NCBI GenBank assembly: GCA_001466705.2
Contig: LATX02000180.1
Coordinates: 434,001-498,000 of the forward strand
Direction of reading: 5' to 3'
Source of the DNA: Moniliophthora roreri
Lineage: Eukaryota > Basidiomycota > Agaricomycetes > Agaricales > Marasmiaceae
Length of the DNA: 64,000 bases
Shown: positions 1 through 11,681 of the stretch, piece after piece
Layout: each line of letters starts with the position of its first letter
Numbering within the stretch: the first letter of the stretch is position 1
Position numbers and translations under genes: made by a program
The notes under the pieces: generated by a model
The model's database searches: none
What the model was told of the DNA's origin: nothing
What the model saw: the letters and a program-made list of their open reading frames with translations, nothing else

Positions 1-1838
1 TCCTGCATGAAGAACACCATGCTATTGACACAAGACTCAATTCAACCATTGGTGAACTACTGCTTGTTCTTAATGATCACCTGTACTATTTTCTTGGGAA
101 AATGTCAGGTATAGAGAAACTGAAGAATGTCATTATTTGCTAGAATACATTTAAACACATCATATGAAATAGAGATACATGCTTGGGAAGAGTACACAAT
201 GATGAGGCACTACAAGAAACCTTCTCATCTATTGGTATATCAACATTCTATGTGTGCACATCTCTCTATACAATGGTTTTGGCTGACAAAGATTGTATTT
301 TCTAGCTTCACCAATCAGTATTTGGCCACCAACACTTGTCTGCTTGAACCCAGATTGCAAATATGTGCAAAAGGAAAAGAAGTAAGGGCTTCAGACTGCT
401 GAAGAATTGAAAGGGTTGCTCTACACAATAGGATCTGGCCCAATTCCTGTTCATTACATATATCCATCTGCAAAAATGACAAGAGGACATCACTGGATGC
501 AAAGGGTCATACACCCATGAAACCAATCTTCACAAGTCTCTGTAGGTTCAATCTGGTTTCTGTAGGTTAGAGTGAAGGTATAACTCACCAAACCCAGCAT
601 AACCAGTTATCAGAGTGTGTAACCAGGACATAACCCTCCATAACTTGATGTGTCCAGCTTTAGTAATTCATGTCCCACCGTAATCTGCTATACCAAGTGC
701 TAGTAGATAGACAAGTCAGCTTGAGGTGACTTTAGAAATTGTGTGCCTTACTGACCAGTAACAACATGGGCAGGCAGCAAGCTGAAGCCAGAACATGACA
801 TTCACCATTGAGCCAGTGTCATGTGGGAGAACAGTCCAGGTGCTCAGAGTTTAAACTCCAATGTCTGTGTGACTTTCAAACTCCACTCCTTTCCTTCTAA
901 CCACTACCATTGTCAGGTCATCCCAGCTCTCCCCAGTCACAGCTCCCCTCGCATCAGCCTTTAGCTTACTCTATAGACCTTCTCATCCCTTGATTATGCA
1001 TTCTGTGGGTCAGTGTATCAATGTACTCTGTGTGACTCCTTGTAACTCACCAACAATACCTTTGTCTCAGATGCTCCAGTGAGGATAGGTGACATGGCAA
1101 CTGCTTACCACTGGTCTCAAGGAGTTGATCAGTGTATGTTAGCAGAATTATTGCATGGGATGTATAGGTAGCAGGTGGTTTCAAGATATGTTTCCTATCT
1201 TATGTATTCCAATGTTTACTTATTCAAATGTCAACAGCTTTCAGGCAAATAGAATTGCACCTGAATATGGGTTTCAACCTCAACTGCCTACACATGTCAG
1301 TAGCCTTGATGTCTTTACACAAATCACATAACACCCTTCATAACATGTCTAACTCATCTTGTAGGATGCTGATGCTATTGATCAGATGCACCAACATATG
1401 TCTCGACTCTCACTTACTGGGTGTGTGTGTCTCTACTTCATTATGTGATTATATACTCAAATATAGTGCATTCAGGACTACCAAAACATGTTTGAAGTTG
1501 TATTTCCATACTGTGGGTCTGGTATACACTTGCCTCATTCTTGCTTGCTAATGAACCTTCTTAGTGCTAATTTGGGTCTTGTATGGATGGATGACAGGGT
1601 CCTGCAGCTCAGAGCAGCGCACTTAGTATCTTTCTTGTATGTCGTTAGAATGCCAATACTTAGACATTTTTATATCAGATATTTTGGCTAAGCTCATGTT
1701 CTGCTTGAACACTGTCAAACTAGATATGCTAGTCCTGTGGCCTGTAGTTTAGTATACCCTTGGGGACTAGACACACCAAAACCCAACATGAGCCCTGCTA
1801 ACTAGTCACAAACCCCTGAAACTGGTTATAGACTCTGA

Positions 1839-1892
1839 TAACCCAGCATATCCAGGTTATATCACCAACATATCTAGGTTATGCTGGGTTAC
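1839..1892. repeat. Inverted repeat (hairpin) of the AACCCAGCATA motif
   Basis: AACCCAGCATA is followed about 30 bases later by its reverse complement TATGCTGGGTT. The pair lies inside a cluster of GGTTAT/ATAACC motifs that also recurs near 585-660 in the same CpG-poor block. The arrangement resembles subterminal repeats of a DNA transposon, but no transposase was found. Confidence 0.5.
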
Positions 1893-2646
1893 AGTAGTTT
1901 ATGACAAGTTATGAGGAGGTTATGCATCCCCCACATCAACAATATAACCCTGATACAACCCCTGGGACTGGTTACAATGATTCTCAGTGTATCATAGCCA
2001 GTTACTAGGGGTGATATCAGGTGGCATGGGTGGATAACTATTGGTCATTTTTTCAGATGGCCTGTGACTGCATGTTTTCCACTCTATAGACTCCTTCAGA
2101 TTGAGCACTAAACACACATCCAGTCCACAGCATGCCAAACTATCTACTATCATGATTGTCATCCTTTTGAGCCAACTTCCTTCAAGCCTCATTTCTGCTG
2201 GTGTTTGCTGCTGGTGTCATCCCCCATCTGCCATATCAATTGTTGTTCACATGGCCTTCACCACTGTTCTGCATCCTTCATTGGTGTTGCAGTTGTCACT
2301 TCAGGTTGGAGAAATATTCTTGAGATGTGTTCTAATATCTCTGAAAAAAATTTATGATACTCAGTCAGCTTACATTCAGCTTGTCTATTCTTGTCACATT
2401 GTGTGTACACACACCCATCCCACTGAATTTTTTTTTCATCACTGCTGCTTGACTACTGCCTGAGCCTGAGTTGCATGTGGAAATGATAATTGAGCTCAGG
2501 ATATCAAGTTAGTGGGGGCTTTTGGGACTTCTAAGCAAGCAATAGCATGTGCCTCTAGGACTTCAGTATGTTGTCATCTTATCTCGTTGTCTCTCATGCT
2601 CCCACAAACTTTATTGTTGAACCTTATACTTTGAAGTAGACTTGCT

Positions 2647-2735
2647 ACCAGTCACATTTGCTGTGTGCAAGTTTGTTTGTACCTGATGTGTTATTGTTTG
2701 GCAGGTAAATAGGAGCACACAGCAAAGCGACTGGT
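2647..2735. repeat. Imperfect inverted repeat, arms of about 21 bp
   Basis: The arm at 2647-2668 (ACCAGTCACATTTGCTGTGTGC) is matched in reverse complement at 2715-2735, with one unpaired base and one or two mismatches. The loop is about 46 bases. It lies within the CpG-depleted block and probably belongs to a decayed element. Confidence 0.45.
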
Positions 2736-3801
2736 CCAGATGGGAACTCAAATGGTGGAATCCCCACTTGTGACATTGCACTTAGAAAATTTGGCCACAG
2801 CTGCTACTTGTGCAACCTTCATCAACTATATTCCTCTTCCTCCCACCATCTTATGACTTTGATTCAACAATATTCCTATATTTCTACATACTCTAATACA
2901 AGATAAGCTTCAAAACCAACTATTCAATTATGCTGTGACTTAGAACCTCCACCACTTGAATCTACCCCCTTGCCACACCCACTATAACTCCCCACCTGAT
3001 TCAGACCAGCATTAGGTGTTCTTAACTAACCAGCATATGGGTTACTTGACCTAGAGACAGAGTAGCTTGTTTGGGTTGGAGTATATGGGGTCTGAGTATC
3101 CATACACAAACCAATTGTCCCAAGACCAGTAGCTTGGGTAGGTTGGTGCAGAGTTCTGGGTGGTCAAAGAATAGTATGAAGAAGCTACATTGGGTGTGGG
3201 GTAGCCAAGTTGCTATTGGTGTCAAAGTAGAGGGCTGAAGATGTTTCTTTTGATATGAACAATGATTGGGAGGGTGAAGAAGATGAGGGAGGGACAAAGG
3301 GCTGGACTTGTAATGTAGCTGGTAAAGTGCACTGGGCGTCGGGACGAAAAATTCTAAGTTCGTTGTCACAAAGTGTGACTCTCCATTCCGAGTGCCGTCT
3401 GGACCAGCCGCTTCGCCAAAAGTGAAAAGCGGCCACATGGCGAACGCGGATGGTCACGAGCCTAACTTTGAAGTTTCGGCATCACACCGCACCTGAGCGA
3501 TCAAAACGGCCCATTTCGCTGGCCCATCCGCTGCCCCTCCATACACAAGCTACGATCTTCTTGAACCTAGCCTGTCGTCGAAAAGCCAGACAACCACACA
3601 AATCAATATATCGGATACGAGCCATCTATTACTACATTCTCTCGCCCAAATTCAATTTACTCCTGGGGGTTAAAGGCCTGCTTAAACCGCATTCCGCGTC
3701 TTCAAGTCAGCAAATATCGCATCTATAATTCTATATCTAAGGGTTGATAAATGACAAAGTTAAATTACTCTACACTCCACTTGTCTTTACAAAACTCCCG
3801 T

Positions 3802-4505
3802 TTAATCAATCTGCCTCCCACTCTGGATCAACACTGTGGACAAGACACATGGGAGTAAAAGTCCCGCCTGGACAGCATTCTGGGTTACCTCCAAGATGAT
3901 AGATCTCCCATGACTGTCTCGTGTGATACGAGCGATGCATTCTGAAGACCGGGCGGGGTACAGCTGCAGCAGAAAATCAATGAATATGATTGATCTAAAT
4001 TGTTCCTGAGTGATACTTACGCAAATCCCTTCAGAGGGCGCTTGTTGAGGTACCCAAAAATATTCTCCTTCATTGAACCCCATTGCTCGACTTCTGCATT
4101 TTCCGAATCCCGGATCAGCTTTTCTCATTCCTTCCGCAGGGAAGAAAGAAGCGAAAAGAGCGCGTACCTTCCGTCACTCGCCAACCTCAAAAATCCACTC
4201 GCAAACTGCTTCCTCACTAGATCCTTAATCTCCACAACCGGATGATTCTGCCATTCGATGACTCCAAACGCTTTCCCATCTGCCCTCTTCAAGATGGTGA
4301 ATCGTGAATCCGTGACGACGTAGTAATGCGGCTGAGTGTTTGGACCGATAACCGTGCAGTTGAGGATATCGGGATTGAACGAAGTGAAAACGAATCGATG
4401 GACGCCCGGAAGGCCGGGTGGTGAACCAGCAGATGGCAAGGCTCCGTAAATGGATGGCGTGGTTCCGCTAGAAGAATGCCAGGACGAGAATGGGTTGACG
4501 GACAT
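3802..4505 (-). CDS. DUF6593 domain protein (three exons)
   Basis: Exons read 4505-4168, 4093-4021 and 3963-3802, joined by two introns with GT-AG ends; the frame stays open to give about 190 residues. The N-terminal half carries the pattern I associate with DUF6593, a domain common in basidiomycetes: a short beta-rich segment (FTSFNPDILNCTVIGPNTQP), then a TILKRADG..FGVIEWQNHP strand pair. The C-terminal exon ends in a hydrophobic stretch typical of the family. The molecular function of DUF6593 proteins is not known. The ATG at 4505 sits about 80 bases downstream of a TATA box. I chose this start because the frame is closed just upstream and the domain begins within 30 residues. Confidence 0.8.
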
Positions 4506-4582
4506 GTTTGCTGAAGTACGGTCGAGAGGTAATCGAGGAGATCTTTGAGGAATACAGAGAGAGACTACGTCCCAAGTGCAAG

Positions 4583-4590
4583 CTTATATA
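4583..4590 (-). promoter_or_regulatory. TATA box of the DUF6593 gene
   Basis: Read on the minus strand the sequence is TATATAAG, about 78 bases before the ATG at 4505, a normal position for a fungal core promoter. Confidence 0.5.
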
Positions 4591-5452
4591 TCTCTTGCTC
4601 CGTTCATCCTCGCATCGCAAACCAAACTTGAAGCGTTCTGTGCCCTTCTTACTATTACACGATTTTGGATATCCTTGTTCTCGTCCTTCAATTGCAAAAG
4701 CGTCACCGGAGGTAAGCAAGAGTAAGAAAGACTCTGAGTGGCAAGCTGCAGAGCTGGACATCTCGGAGACCATAACTGGCGAATGCCGACGATAATGAGT
4801 ATGATCCCCGAGCATTTCGGCGGTGTGAACGGCTCTGAAACCTTCTGCTAGTTCGGAATTGGGAAGGCAGTGACCAGCAACCCTGGTTGGTTGACGCAAG
4901 TGAGCATCAGGCTGTAGCATTTGCTCGTTTCAAACGATTTCCGCGGGAGGACTACCGTACAGTAGTCCTCGCTTGTCGCTCGAAGGTAAAGAGCTCGGCC
5001 TCAACGACACTGTTTATTTGCAGTCGCGAAGCGCAAGTTGAGTTGCCGGCGCAGAGCGAAGAGTTTCACCGTGGATCGGGGCAACGAGAGGGTCCTAATT
5101 CCAGAAGAGCCCAAAGAAAGAAAGGAGATAGCATTGATTTTGGTTTTCTCCAGGCGGACTAGATGTATGGAGGCAGATAGTCAACGTTATGGAAAGTAAG
5201 GTCGAGGAGCAAAGCAGGGGATTAACAATTGTCCGCAGAGCTGACACAACGCACAGCTTTCTCTTGATTGTGGCCATGTGCAGCCCACGTGATGACTGTG
5301 ACACTTCTTCTCTGGTAGTGATTTCGACTAATAATTACAGTGTTACCGTGATATTACAGTGATATATACATATCCTAATGTACCTCCATGAAATACGTCG
5401 TGGTTAATGTAGCATGTCCGTCTGGCCAAAAGACTGAGTCTGGTCTACAGAC
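4591..5452. other. Intergenic region without a supported gene
   Basis: Several overlapping open frames of 69-150 codons lie here on both strands, but none shows splice-consistent extension, family motifs or a clear start context. The region separates the DUF6593 promoter from the 3' end of the DUF3533 gene. Confidence 0.5.
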
Positions 5453-7374
5453 TTAATCATCCCGAACTTTCTCGTCAGGCTCAGATGAGCGGTTGATCTC
5501 TGACATGTGTTTTCTCCTCATGAACCACTGGAATAAGGGCAGTGTAATGCACGAGATCACCACCCATGCGAGTAGAACACCGAAATTGAGTCCCACTATC
5601 GTAAGGAGAAAGAAAGAAAGAGTCAGGATGCGAAAGTCGGCGGAAGTGCGGAACTCACAGTTATCCTTAGTGGAGAACAGAATGGTGCGAATAGCTCGAT
5701 TCACGTTGTAGAATGGGGTTCCGTATCCGTAATGGTAGATACGGGGTTGAATTTCAATGGGGAAGAAGCACACCGAGACGTTGGCTGTTTCGAATAAGAC
5801 ACCGGCGGTCAGAATCCGGGATCTTAACACTGTAAATAGCAAAGGACCCACTGATGATCCATAATAGTAAAAAGAATGGTATGCCTCTCGCTGTGAGAAG
5901 CGTTACCATCGCCTCAAGCGCTAGACCAAGCGCCAGCATCGCAACATAGCTCAACATCCAGAAGATTACAAAACCAGCGCGCCCGAACCTAAAATCACGA
6001 TCAACGAGTCGTGAGCCGGAGGAGATCTCGGAAATGTGGGCGTCGCTCACCTTCGATCGAAATCAACTTGAAATCCAACACTTAGGCACGAATAGAAAAG
6101 AGACAGGAAGAAGTAAGCGATGAATGTAGAGGCTATCCGTACACGGATGAGAGATCCTGTCGTCAAATGTCTTTCGAGTCCTGACATCTCGCGCGCAGAC
6201 ACGCCCATCATCTAAAAACTGGGATCAGGCAAGCCGGCAATCAATTGATTGTTGGTGTATCCGTACCACGATAAAGAAGGACAGGATGGTGAGATAGATC
6301 AGGCCCACGAAAGTGATGGCGGTCGCACTGTGGATCAGCAATGATCAGTACTAGCAATCTTAATATTGGAATATAGTCGTACACAGGAATATCAAATGGT
6401 CGAATATTCGTTATAGTGTAGCCGATCGGTCTCGTAATAATTTGCGGTGCGTTGCTCAGGATAGCTTGGACAATCAAAGAGGAGGCGAGTTCCTGGGCTT
6501 GTTGCTGTGCGAATCGTTCGGAAACAGATTCCAAGACGCTTTGGACAGTCGGTCGAATGATTAAGCGACTGCCGATGAAGTTAAGCGCTAGCGCCACTGA
6601 CGTTACAAATTATGCACATACAAAGCGTTTTCATTCCTGGCCTCTACCCCGAAGACTGTGACGGCAGTGGAACCATTATATGACGCATCAGCGGAGCGCA
6701 CTGCAGAATTGAGTGCGTCGGTGACGCCAGAATTGACTATAGGAGCTCGAGCGTCAACGCAACCTTTAACCATGGAAAGAATTAAGATGACGCACTGACA
6801 ACGGCCACCCAGGCCTTTTCATCAACCAGTTTTGCAGCAATCTCACTGCTCCCACCCGGAAATGCGGACGGAGGCACTACCTCCCACGTAATCCCTTTTG
6901 GGGATGAGGACGCCGAGACGCCTTGCGAAACCACGTTTCCTATCGTCGACCCATCAAAGTCCTGCGAACAAGGTAGATGAAACGCCGCCCAGACCAATTT
7001 GCAGTAATATGACGACGTACCACTATCCAGCCGTGCAAACTGTGGGCGGGACTCTTCCATAATGCTCCCCAATATATCGAGAATATGCTAAACATCGCGA
7101 CAGTAATGGCGATAGTACCACCAATTAAAACTCGGAGATAGATCATGCGAGCTACAGCGAGGTTTCTATCCGTGAAAGAAGCAGAGAAAGGAGCAATATG
7201 TTCATGTTCGGAGCTTGAAGCTCCCGTGAATAGTCGTTGTGGTTGTAACGAAGTCGTTCTCGTTGATTCTGTGTGGTCTGATCCAAAGTCATCGGCATGT
7301 TGATTTGTCGAGTACTCTGAATGCACAGAACGAGTATCCACATCCACCCCTTTCAACTTCTTCGATTCGGCCAT
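5453..7374 (-). CDS. DUF3533 (SNG1-like) multi-span membrane protein, nine exons
   Basis: Exons are 7374-7021, 6961-6796, 6745-6622, 6568-6383, 6327-6267, 6211-6051, 5988-5852, 5784-5659 and 5595-5453; together they keep frame for about 485 residues. The architecture is that of the DUF3533 family, to which the yeast nitrosoguanidine-resistance protein Sng1 belongs: a hydrophilic N-terminus, a first membrane span ending in YWGALWKSPAHSLHGWIV, an extracytoplasmic domain with DFDGSTIGN and VEARNENAF, then a bundle of spans including ITFVGLIYLTILSFFIV and GFVIFWMLSYVAMLALGL, and a final span before a charged tail. Family members are thought to affect lipid asymmetry or drug resistance at the plasma membrane. 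Start is the ATG at 7374; an in-frame ATG at 7425 is possible but adds a non-conserved stretch. The borders of exons 3 and 4 were fixed by homology and frame. Confidence 0.9.
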
Positions 7375-7723
7375 GACTGGTGCAAAAGAGAGTGAGCAGG
7401 GGTGTAAAAGTAAAGTGGGGTGCACATGCGTTCGATAGCAATCGTTGGCTTATAAAGTCCCGTATGACTAGCATTGTCAACAATCAGGGTGGGGCGTATG
7501 GGAGGTTTACGTCGGACTGACAAATATAACTTTACCTCTTTGAGCAAGACTACGTCCATAATAGGAGATATTCTGTCCGTTTACCCGCGAAATGAGTCGG
7601 TAAACATGACCTAGAGGCGCATCCATCAGCAATTCATCATCAATTCCGTTTTACCATTCATTAATTGTGACGCCGAGGAGAGACGAATATACAGGGATCC
7701 TTACGATAAACAAAGACGCCGCT

Positions 7724-9297
7724 TTACTTCCAGTCTAGGCCCACCCGTTTTCCGGATTCCACACAGTCACCTACGCTGACACCACGCACACCAGCACCCA
7801 CAACCTCTAGTCTTCCCTGCCAAGGTCCAGTAGCCAACACATTTTTTAATTCAGCCATTCGATCACGATGACCTGGGGTAGGCATTGGAATACATGACTT
7901 CTGATGCGTTGTGCGAACCAGGATAGGCCGCGGAAGTTCTTTCGCCGAATATGAGTCCGTCTCCCCCTCTGCAAGGTGGGTAGAGAGGTGACTCAATACG
8001 GCGTCGAGATCTGGTGTTGTTGGATATGGACCACCAGTCATGACTGTCATGTTGGCAAAGTATTTCTGATACGAGTCAAAAACGGTGCCTAAAATTCCCG
8101 CGTCAGTTGGTGCGTAATCAGTGATGGGTCGAGGTATCAGGTATCCAAATCCTGGGGGATGTAGCCGGGGCTTCCTTGGATCTAGCGGGAACACGAGGTT
8201 GATGACGGTAATGGACGAAGATGGGTTGGCCGTGAGGTGGGGCAACGCTTCTTTGTCAGAGAGAATAGAGTGAAGGACATGGAGTGGAAGCGCGGATACA
8301 ACATGGGTCGGCTTCATGATGTTATTATTAGAAGTTGTGAGCTACAGAGAATCATTAGCATTCGCTCAATAAAGTAAGAACCAGCGTACCAGAATCTTGC
8401 CATCTGCTAGCTCAAGCCTTTCCGCACCAGTATTCGTGAAGAGCTTCACGTTGGGTTTCTGCTTCAAATGGTCGACCAAACCATTCGTTATTGTGCTGAT
8501 CCCATCTTGAAACGTGAATACAGAGACTCCGTTCATGAGCTGGAGGATGTCACCCAGTTCAAAATCTGAATCAGCCTGGGATGGCTTGTACTTCTTGGGC
8601 ACCAAAAATCCTCGAACAACACTACCCCAACCGCGTTCCTCGGCGTCCCAGAGAGACGGAAACGCAGCTCGAACACTCAGATTGCGGGAATCAGCAGCGT
8701 AAATCCCGTGCACCAGAGCGCTCCCGAATGTTCTGGAAAACATATCGCCAAAACGCCGACTCATGAAGCTGTCGAGCGACTCGTCGGTTAAACCCGCGGG
8801 TCGATTGGCACGCTTCATAGGCTCCTGGAGGACATACGGCACAAGGATGGAACGTAAAGGCGAGGAGAGGATGGAAAGAACGGACGTTGGGATCGAAACG
8901 AGTCCCTGAGATTCTGGAATCTGCAAATATCGAAATTTTGCTGCCGGCGCAGTGGTCGGAGTCGTTTTTAACAGATCCTTGAGCCCGAGGAGATGAATCT
9001 GACCTTCATTTAAGTTCATCAGTAATAGAAAGACAAGAAGTCCGAAAGGTATTAACGCACCAACTCGAGAACCGATTTCGCGTTTGGTCTAAGTGTTCGA
9101 GGACCTGATTCCAAGATCACCTCCGCAGTGTGGCCCTCTGGATGGGTGACAGAGACGCGTTCACTGGAAACCCATCCTCCTAGACGTGGGCTCTTCTCAA
9201 GCAAAGTAATAGATGCTTCAGGAAATCGACGAGAAAGGTGGAAGGCCGAGGAAAGCCCAGTCAAGCCGCCTCCAAGTACTGCGATTTGACGACCCAT
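7724..9297 (-). CDS. HEM14: Protoporphyrinogen oxidase
   Basis: Three exons (9297-9061, 8998-8390, 8341-7724) give about 487 residues, the normal size for this enzyme. It oxidises protoporphyrinogen IX to protoporphyrin IX, the penultimate step of haem synthesis, at the mitochondrial inner membrane with FAD. The N-terminus is a Rossmann FAD motif (VLGGGLTGLSSAFHL, then the acidic LLEKSPRLGGW), followed by the ESGPRTLRP segment characteristic of the family. The middle contains SFMSRRFGDMFSRTFGSALVHGIYA, and the C-terminal exon contains ALPLHVL and a final FAD-contact segment GRLEVVGAGVRGVSVGDCV. The first intron was placed so that SVLEL joins IHLLGLKD, as expected for the family. The gene is divergent from SPC2 across 216 bases. 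Confidence 0.95.
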
Positions 9298-9513
9298 ATT
9301 GAGTCAAGCTACCTCTCGACGAAGACCTACAGTATCGAGGGTGTGGATTCGTTCAGAGTCGGCTAATAAGACTATGGACTTTCAGGAGGTTAAGGAAGCA
9401 CACGTTAGCGGGACACGTGTCCATCATTTCTGCAGAACACGTCCCGTTCTGCCACCATCGTCACCGTTTCTCTTCCCCTTGGGCCTTTGACATTTCTCCC
9501 TCATAACTTCATC
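9298..9513. promoter_or_regulatory. Bidirectional promoter HEM14 / SPC2
   Basis: Only 216 bases separate the start codons of two divergent housekeeping genes, so both promoters must lie here. A pyrimidine-rich stretch (TTTCTCTTCCCC) precedes the SPC2 start. No TATA box is evident. Confidence 0.6.
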
Positions 9514-10380
9514 ATGGCTCCCACCAAAAAGACAGTAAATGGGAATACTGACAGGGCGCAGAGTCCTGGTTCAGCCTCGTCGCCATCGTCTCCTGACCGG
9601 CCATTAGGACCCCTCAGCGTACTCACGACACCTGAGGACCGTGAAGTCGTAAAAGTCAACAATGCGAACATCACAGATCTCAAGAATGCTTGCGATGATG
9701 TGGTCAAGCGCGTTCGTATTATTCACTTTCATTAGTATCAGGGGCCTTTACTCACTTGCAGCCTGACAGTACCTCTCACGACCAGAGCTGTTCAAGCAAA
9801 TTTATCTGCACACAGACGTACGATTAGGACTTGGTTGGGCAAGCGTTTTTGTGGCTGCTGGAACAGCATTTTATGGTTACAAGGTCGAGTTTGAGCAGTC
9901 CAAGCCTGTCGTGTGGGCAGGGTTGATAATGTGAGTGCTGTGCAAATTCGTCGGTGTTTCAATCCACTAAGGCAAGCTCCCAGATACATCCTTCTCACTT
10001 CCATTCAAACACTCTACGCCTACTTCGTAGAGGGTGACATAGTCTATGTTGGAAAGAGGAAAACGTTTTCGAGACGGGTACGTGCAGCCTGTCAACGCAC
10101 TCGACCACAATTAACATCTCCCCACTAGATTGTCTCTGAACGAATTAACCTTTCCTCACATACACAATCAGTCAATCGTTCAAAGCCCCCTGCTTATGAC
10201 GTGTCAATAACCTACGTTCGATCTACCAGTGGAGGTAAATCACTCCTGGCCAAGGGAAAAACGCATGGGGTGAAGGAGTATAATGCCTTCTTTGACGAGC
10301 AAGGGACTATGGATCAGGAAAAGTTTGAAAGGTGGATAGGCGAGCTCGTGGAACAAGCCATGGAAGGAAAATCGGCTTGA
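9514..10380 (+). CDS. SPC2: Signal peptidase complex subunit 2
   Basis: Four exons (9514-9711, 9770-9930, 9984-10077, 10129-10380) encode about 234 residues. The protein is the accessory subunit SPC2/SPCS2 (SPC25) of the ER signal peptidase, which helps couple the peptidase to the translocon. Visible features are a low-complexity Ser/Pro-rich N-terminus, then NANITDLKNACDD, a first span (LGLGWASVFVAAGTAFYGY) and a second span (WAGLIIYILLTSIQTLYAY) separated by a short charged loop, and a cytosolic C-terminal domain with YDVSITYVRST. The first donor is GTTCGT, which is unusual but gives the only frame that joins CDDVVKR to YLSRPELF. Confidence 0.92.
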
Positions 10381-11627
10381 ATCCAGTGGAAGCTTTCTAT
10401 AACTAGGTTCTTAGGTTTGCATCCCGCTTCTCGGTGTCTTCCTATCTGATCACCATTTTTTATTTAGGTAGTGCTTTGTGTCTTGGATTTGTCTTGATAC
10501 CACCTCTCTTCCCCTATTTCCCCCTTCTGAATAACGTGCTAATGAATATTCAATATTCAATGTTTGTACCACCTCAGTCATCACGACGTACCGTGATACA
10601 CATACTAGTACTATGTTGCCAATCGACCTGGAATTCTTTAGTTGGCACCAACTGTACCATTACCATTCTCCACCTAGTTAGTTAGTAAATATTTCGCTTG
10701 ATGAGTTCCGGTGGACCGCCTACCGTTGCCGAGAAGTTCAAGGTCAAAATAACGATTTTCTTACACGATTTTCAAAATTTTGCGCCGTGTCCCCTACTCA
10801 AAAGCTGGTTTACATCTTTCTTCTGACTTCAAAACGCGGTCCCTCGAGTATTGTAGCTTGCCATCAGAGGATCTGGGGCCTTTGGTCAAGAAAAATACGA
10901 GTTTTGCAGACTTTAGTCTGTGCTTAATGTATCATTGGATATATTCAAACACTACAAAATACATATTCTAGTTGGTTCTACTAAGAAAATATGTGGGTTG
11001 TATGAGGGTATTGAATGGTAAAGAGGTGGGACGCAGGGATGAATTAGGGATGCATGATATTTGTCCGGCCAGCACTATACATAAACTGAGTCATGGTTCC
11101 AAGACATCGTCACGGCTGCATAGCATGAAAGGGGGAGAAGCTCTTGAGCCCTTGGGAAGATTACCTGACAGAAAAGAAGCAGGGCACGGGCCTTAGGGGC
11201 TTGTGACACTCGAACCAAGAGTTGATACAAGCCACAGTGTTCCAGGGACCCAAATCGATTGAAGCTAGAAGAGCAGTTTTAACCTTGAACTTCTCGGCAA
11301 CGGTAGCCGCTGTCGAGTTGTTCGCTTTTATGTTCGACTCCAAACCGAGGAAGTGCCGTCAACATCGGTTATCAAGGTTCCATCTCTGATTTACGCAGCT
11401 TGCACCATGTCTTTGCAAACTTCACCCATTCAAACCTTCACATTCGCGCTAGGTGCAAAGGGCCCGATCGACCGGTTGTAGTTATATCGCATTAAGTACC
11501 TTCTATCGCCAGCTAAAGTCCGTTCCGATAGGGTTCAATATCTCTAGACCTTGAAATTCCCAACACCTGCCCAGATTCCAGAAACTGAACCCTTGATCCA
11601 CGCGATTCAAGGGTCCCCACGCTATCT
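10381..11627. other. Intergenic region between SPC2 and the aldehyde dehydrogenase gene
   Basis: About 1.25 kb without a supported gene. Short open frames exist on both strands, but none has splice-consistent extension or motifs. It contains the SPC2 3' UTR and the upstream region of the aldehyde dehydrogenase gene. Confidence 0.5.
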
Positions 11628-11633
11628 TATAAG
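11628..11633 (+). promoter_or_regulatory. TATA box of the aldehyde dehydrogenase gene
   Basis: TATAAG lies 49 bases ahead of the ATG at 11682 and is followed by an A-rich leader ending in ATCAAAATG, a good fungal start context. Confidence 0.45.
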
Positions 11634-11681
11634 AACAAAGGTTTGAAGTACTTCGTTCTTCCCACAACACCCTTCATCAAA

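Larger units (their letters stand above)
1..3335. repeat. CpG-depleted, repeat-like block without a recognisable gene
   Basis: This stretch almost lacks the CG dinucleotide: the first 900 bases contain none that I could find, and only a few occur up to about 3330. The sequence after 3335 has ordinary CG frequency. It has no long open frame. It contains clusters of ATAACC/GGTTAT motifs (about 585-660 and 1770-1990) and inverted repeats. Short frames such as the one at 3-116 look like scraps of a protein gene, but I recognise no family. CpG loss with TpG and CpA excess is the expected footprint of methylated, deaminated transposon relics in basidiomycetes. The identity of the element is unknown; the call rests on composition only. 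Confidence 0.6.

Noticed and set aside
3022..3438. 138-codon Pro/His-rich minus-strand frame
   Set aside because: It spans the edge of the CpG-depleted block; composition changes within it and there is no motif. Likely chance.
4468..4920. 150-codon minus-strand frame upstream of the DUF6593 gene
   Set aside because: It overlaps that gene's start and TATA box and has no family motif.
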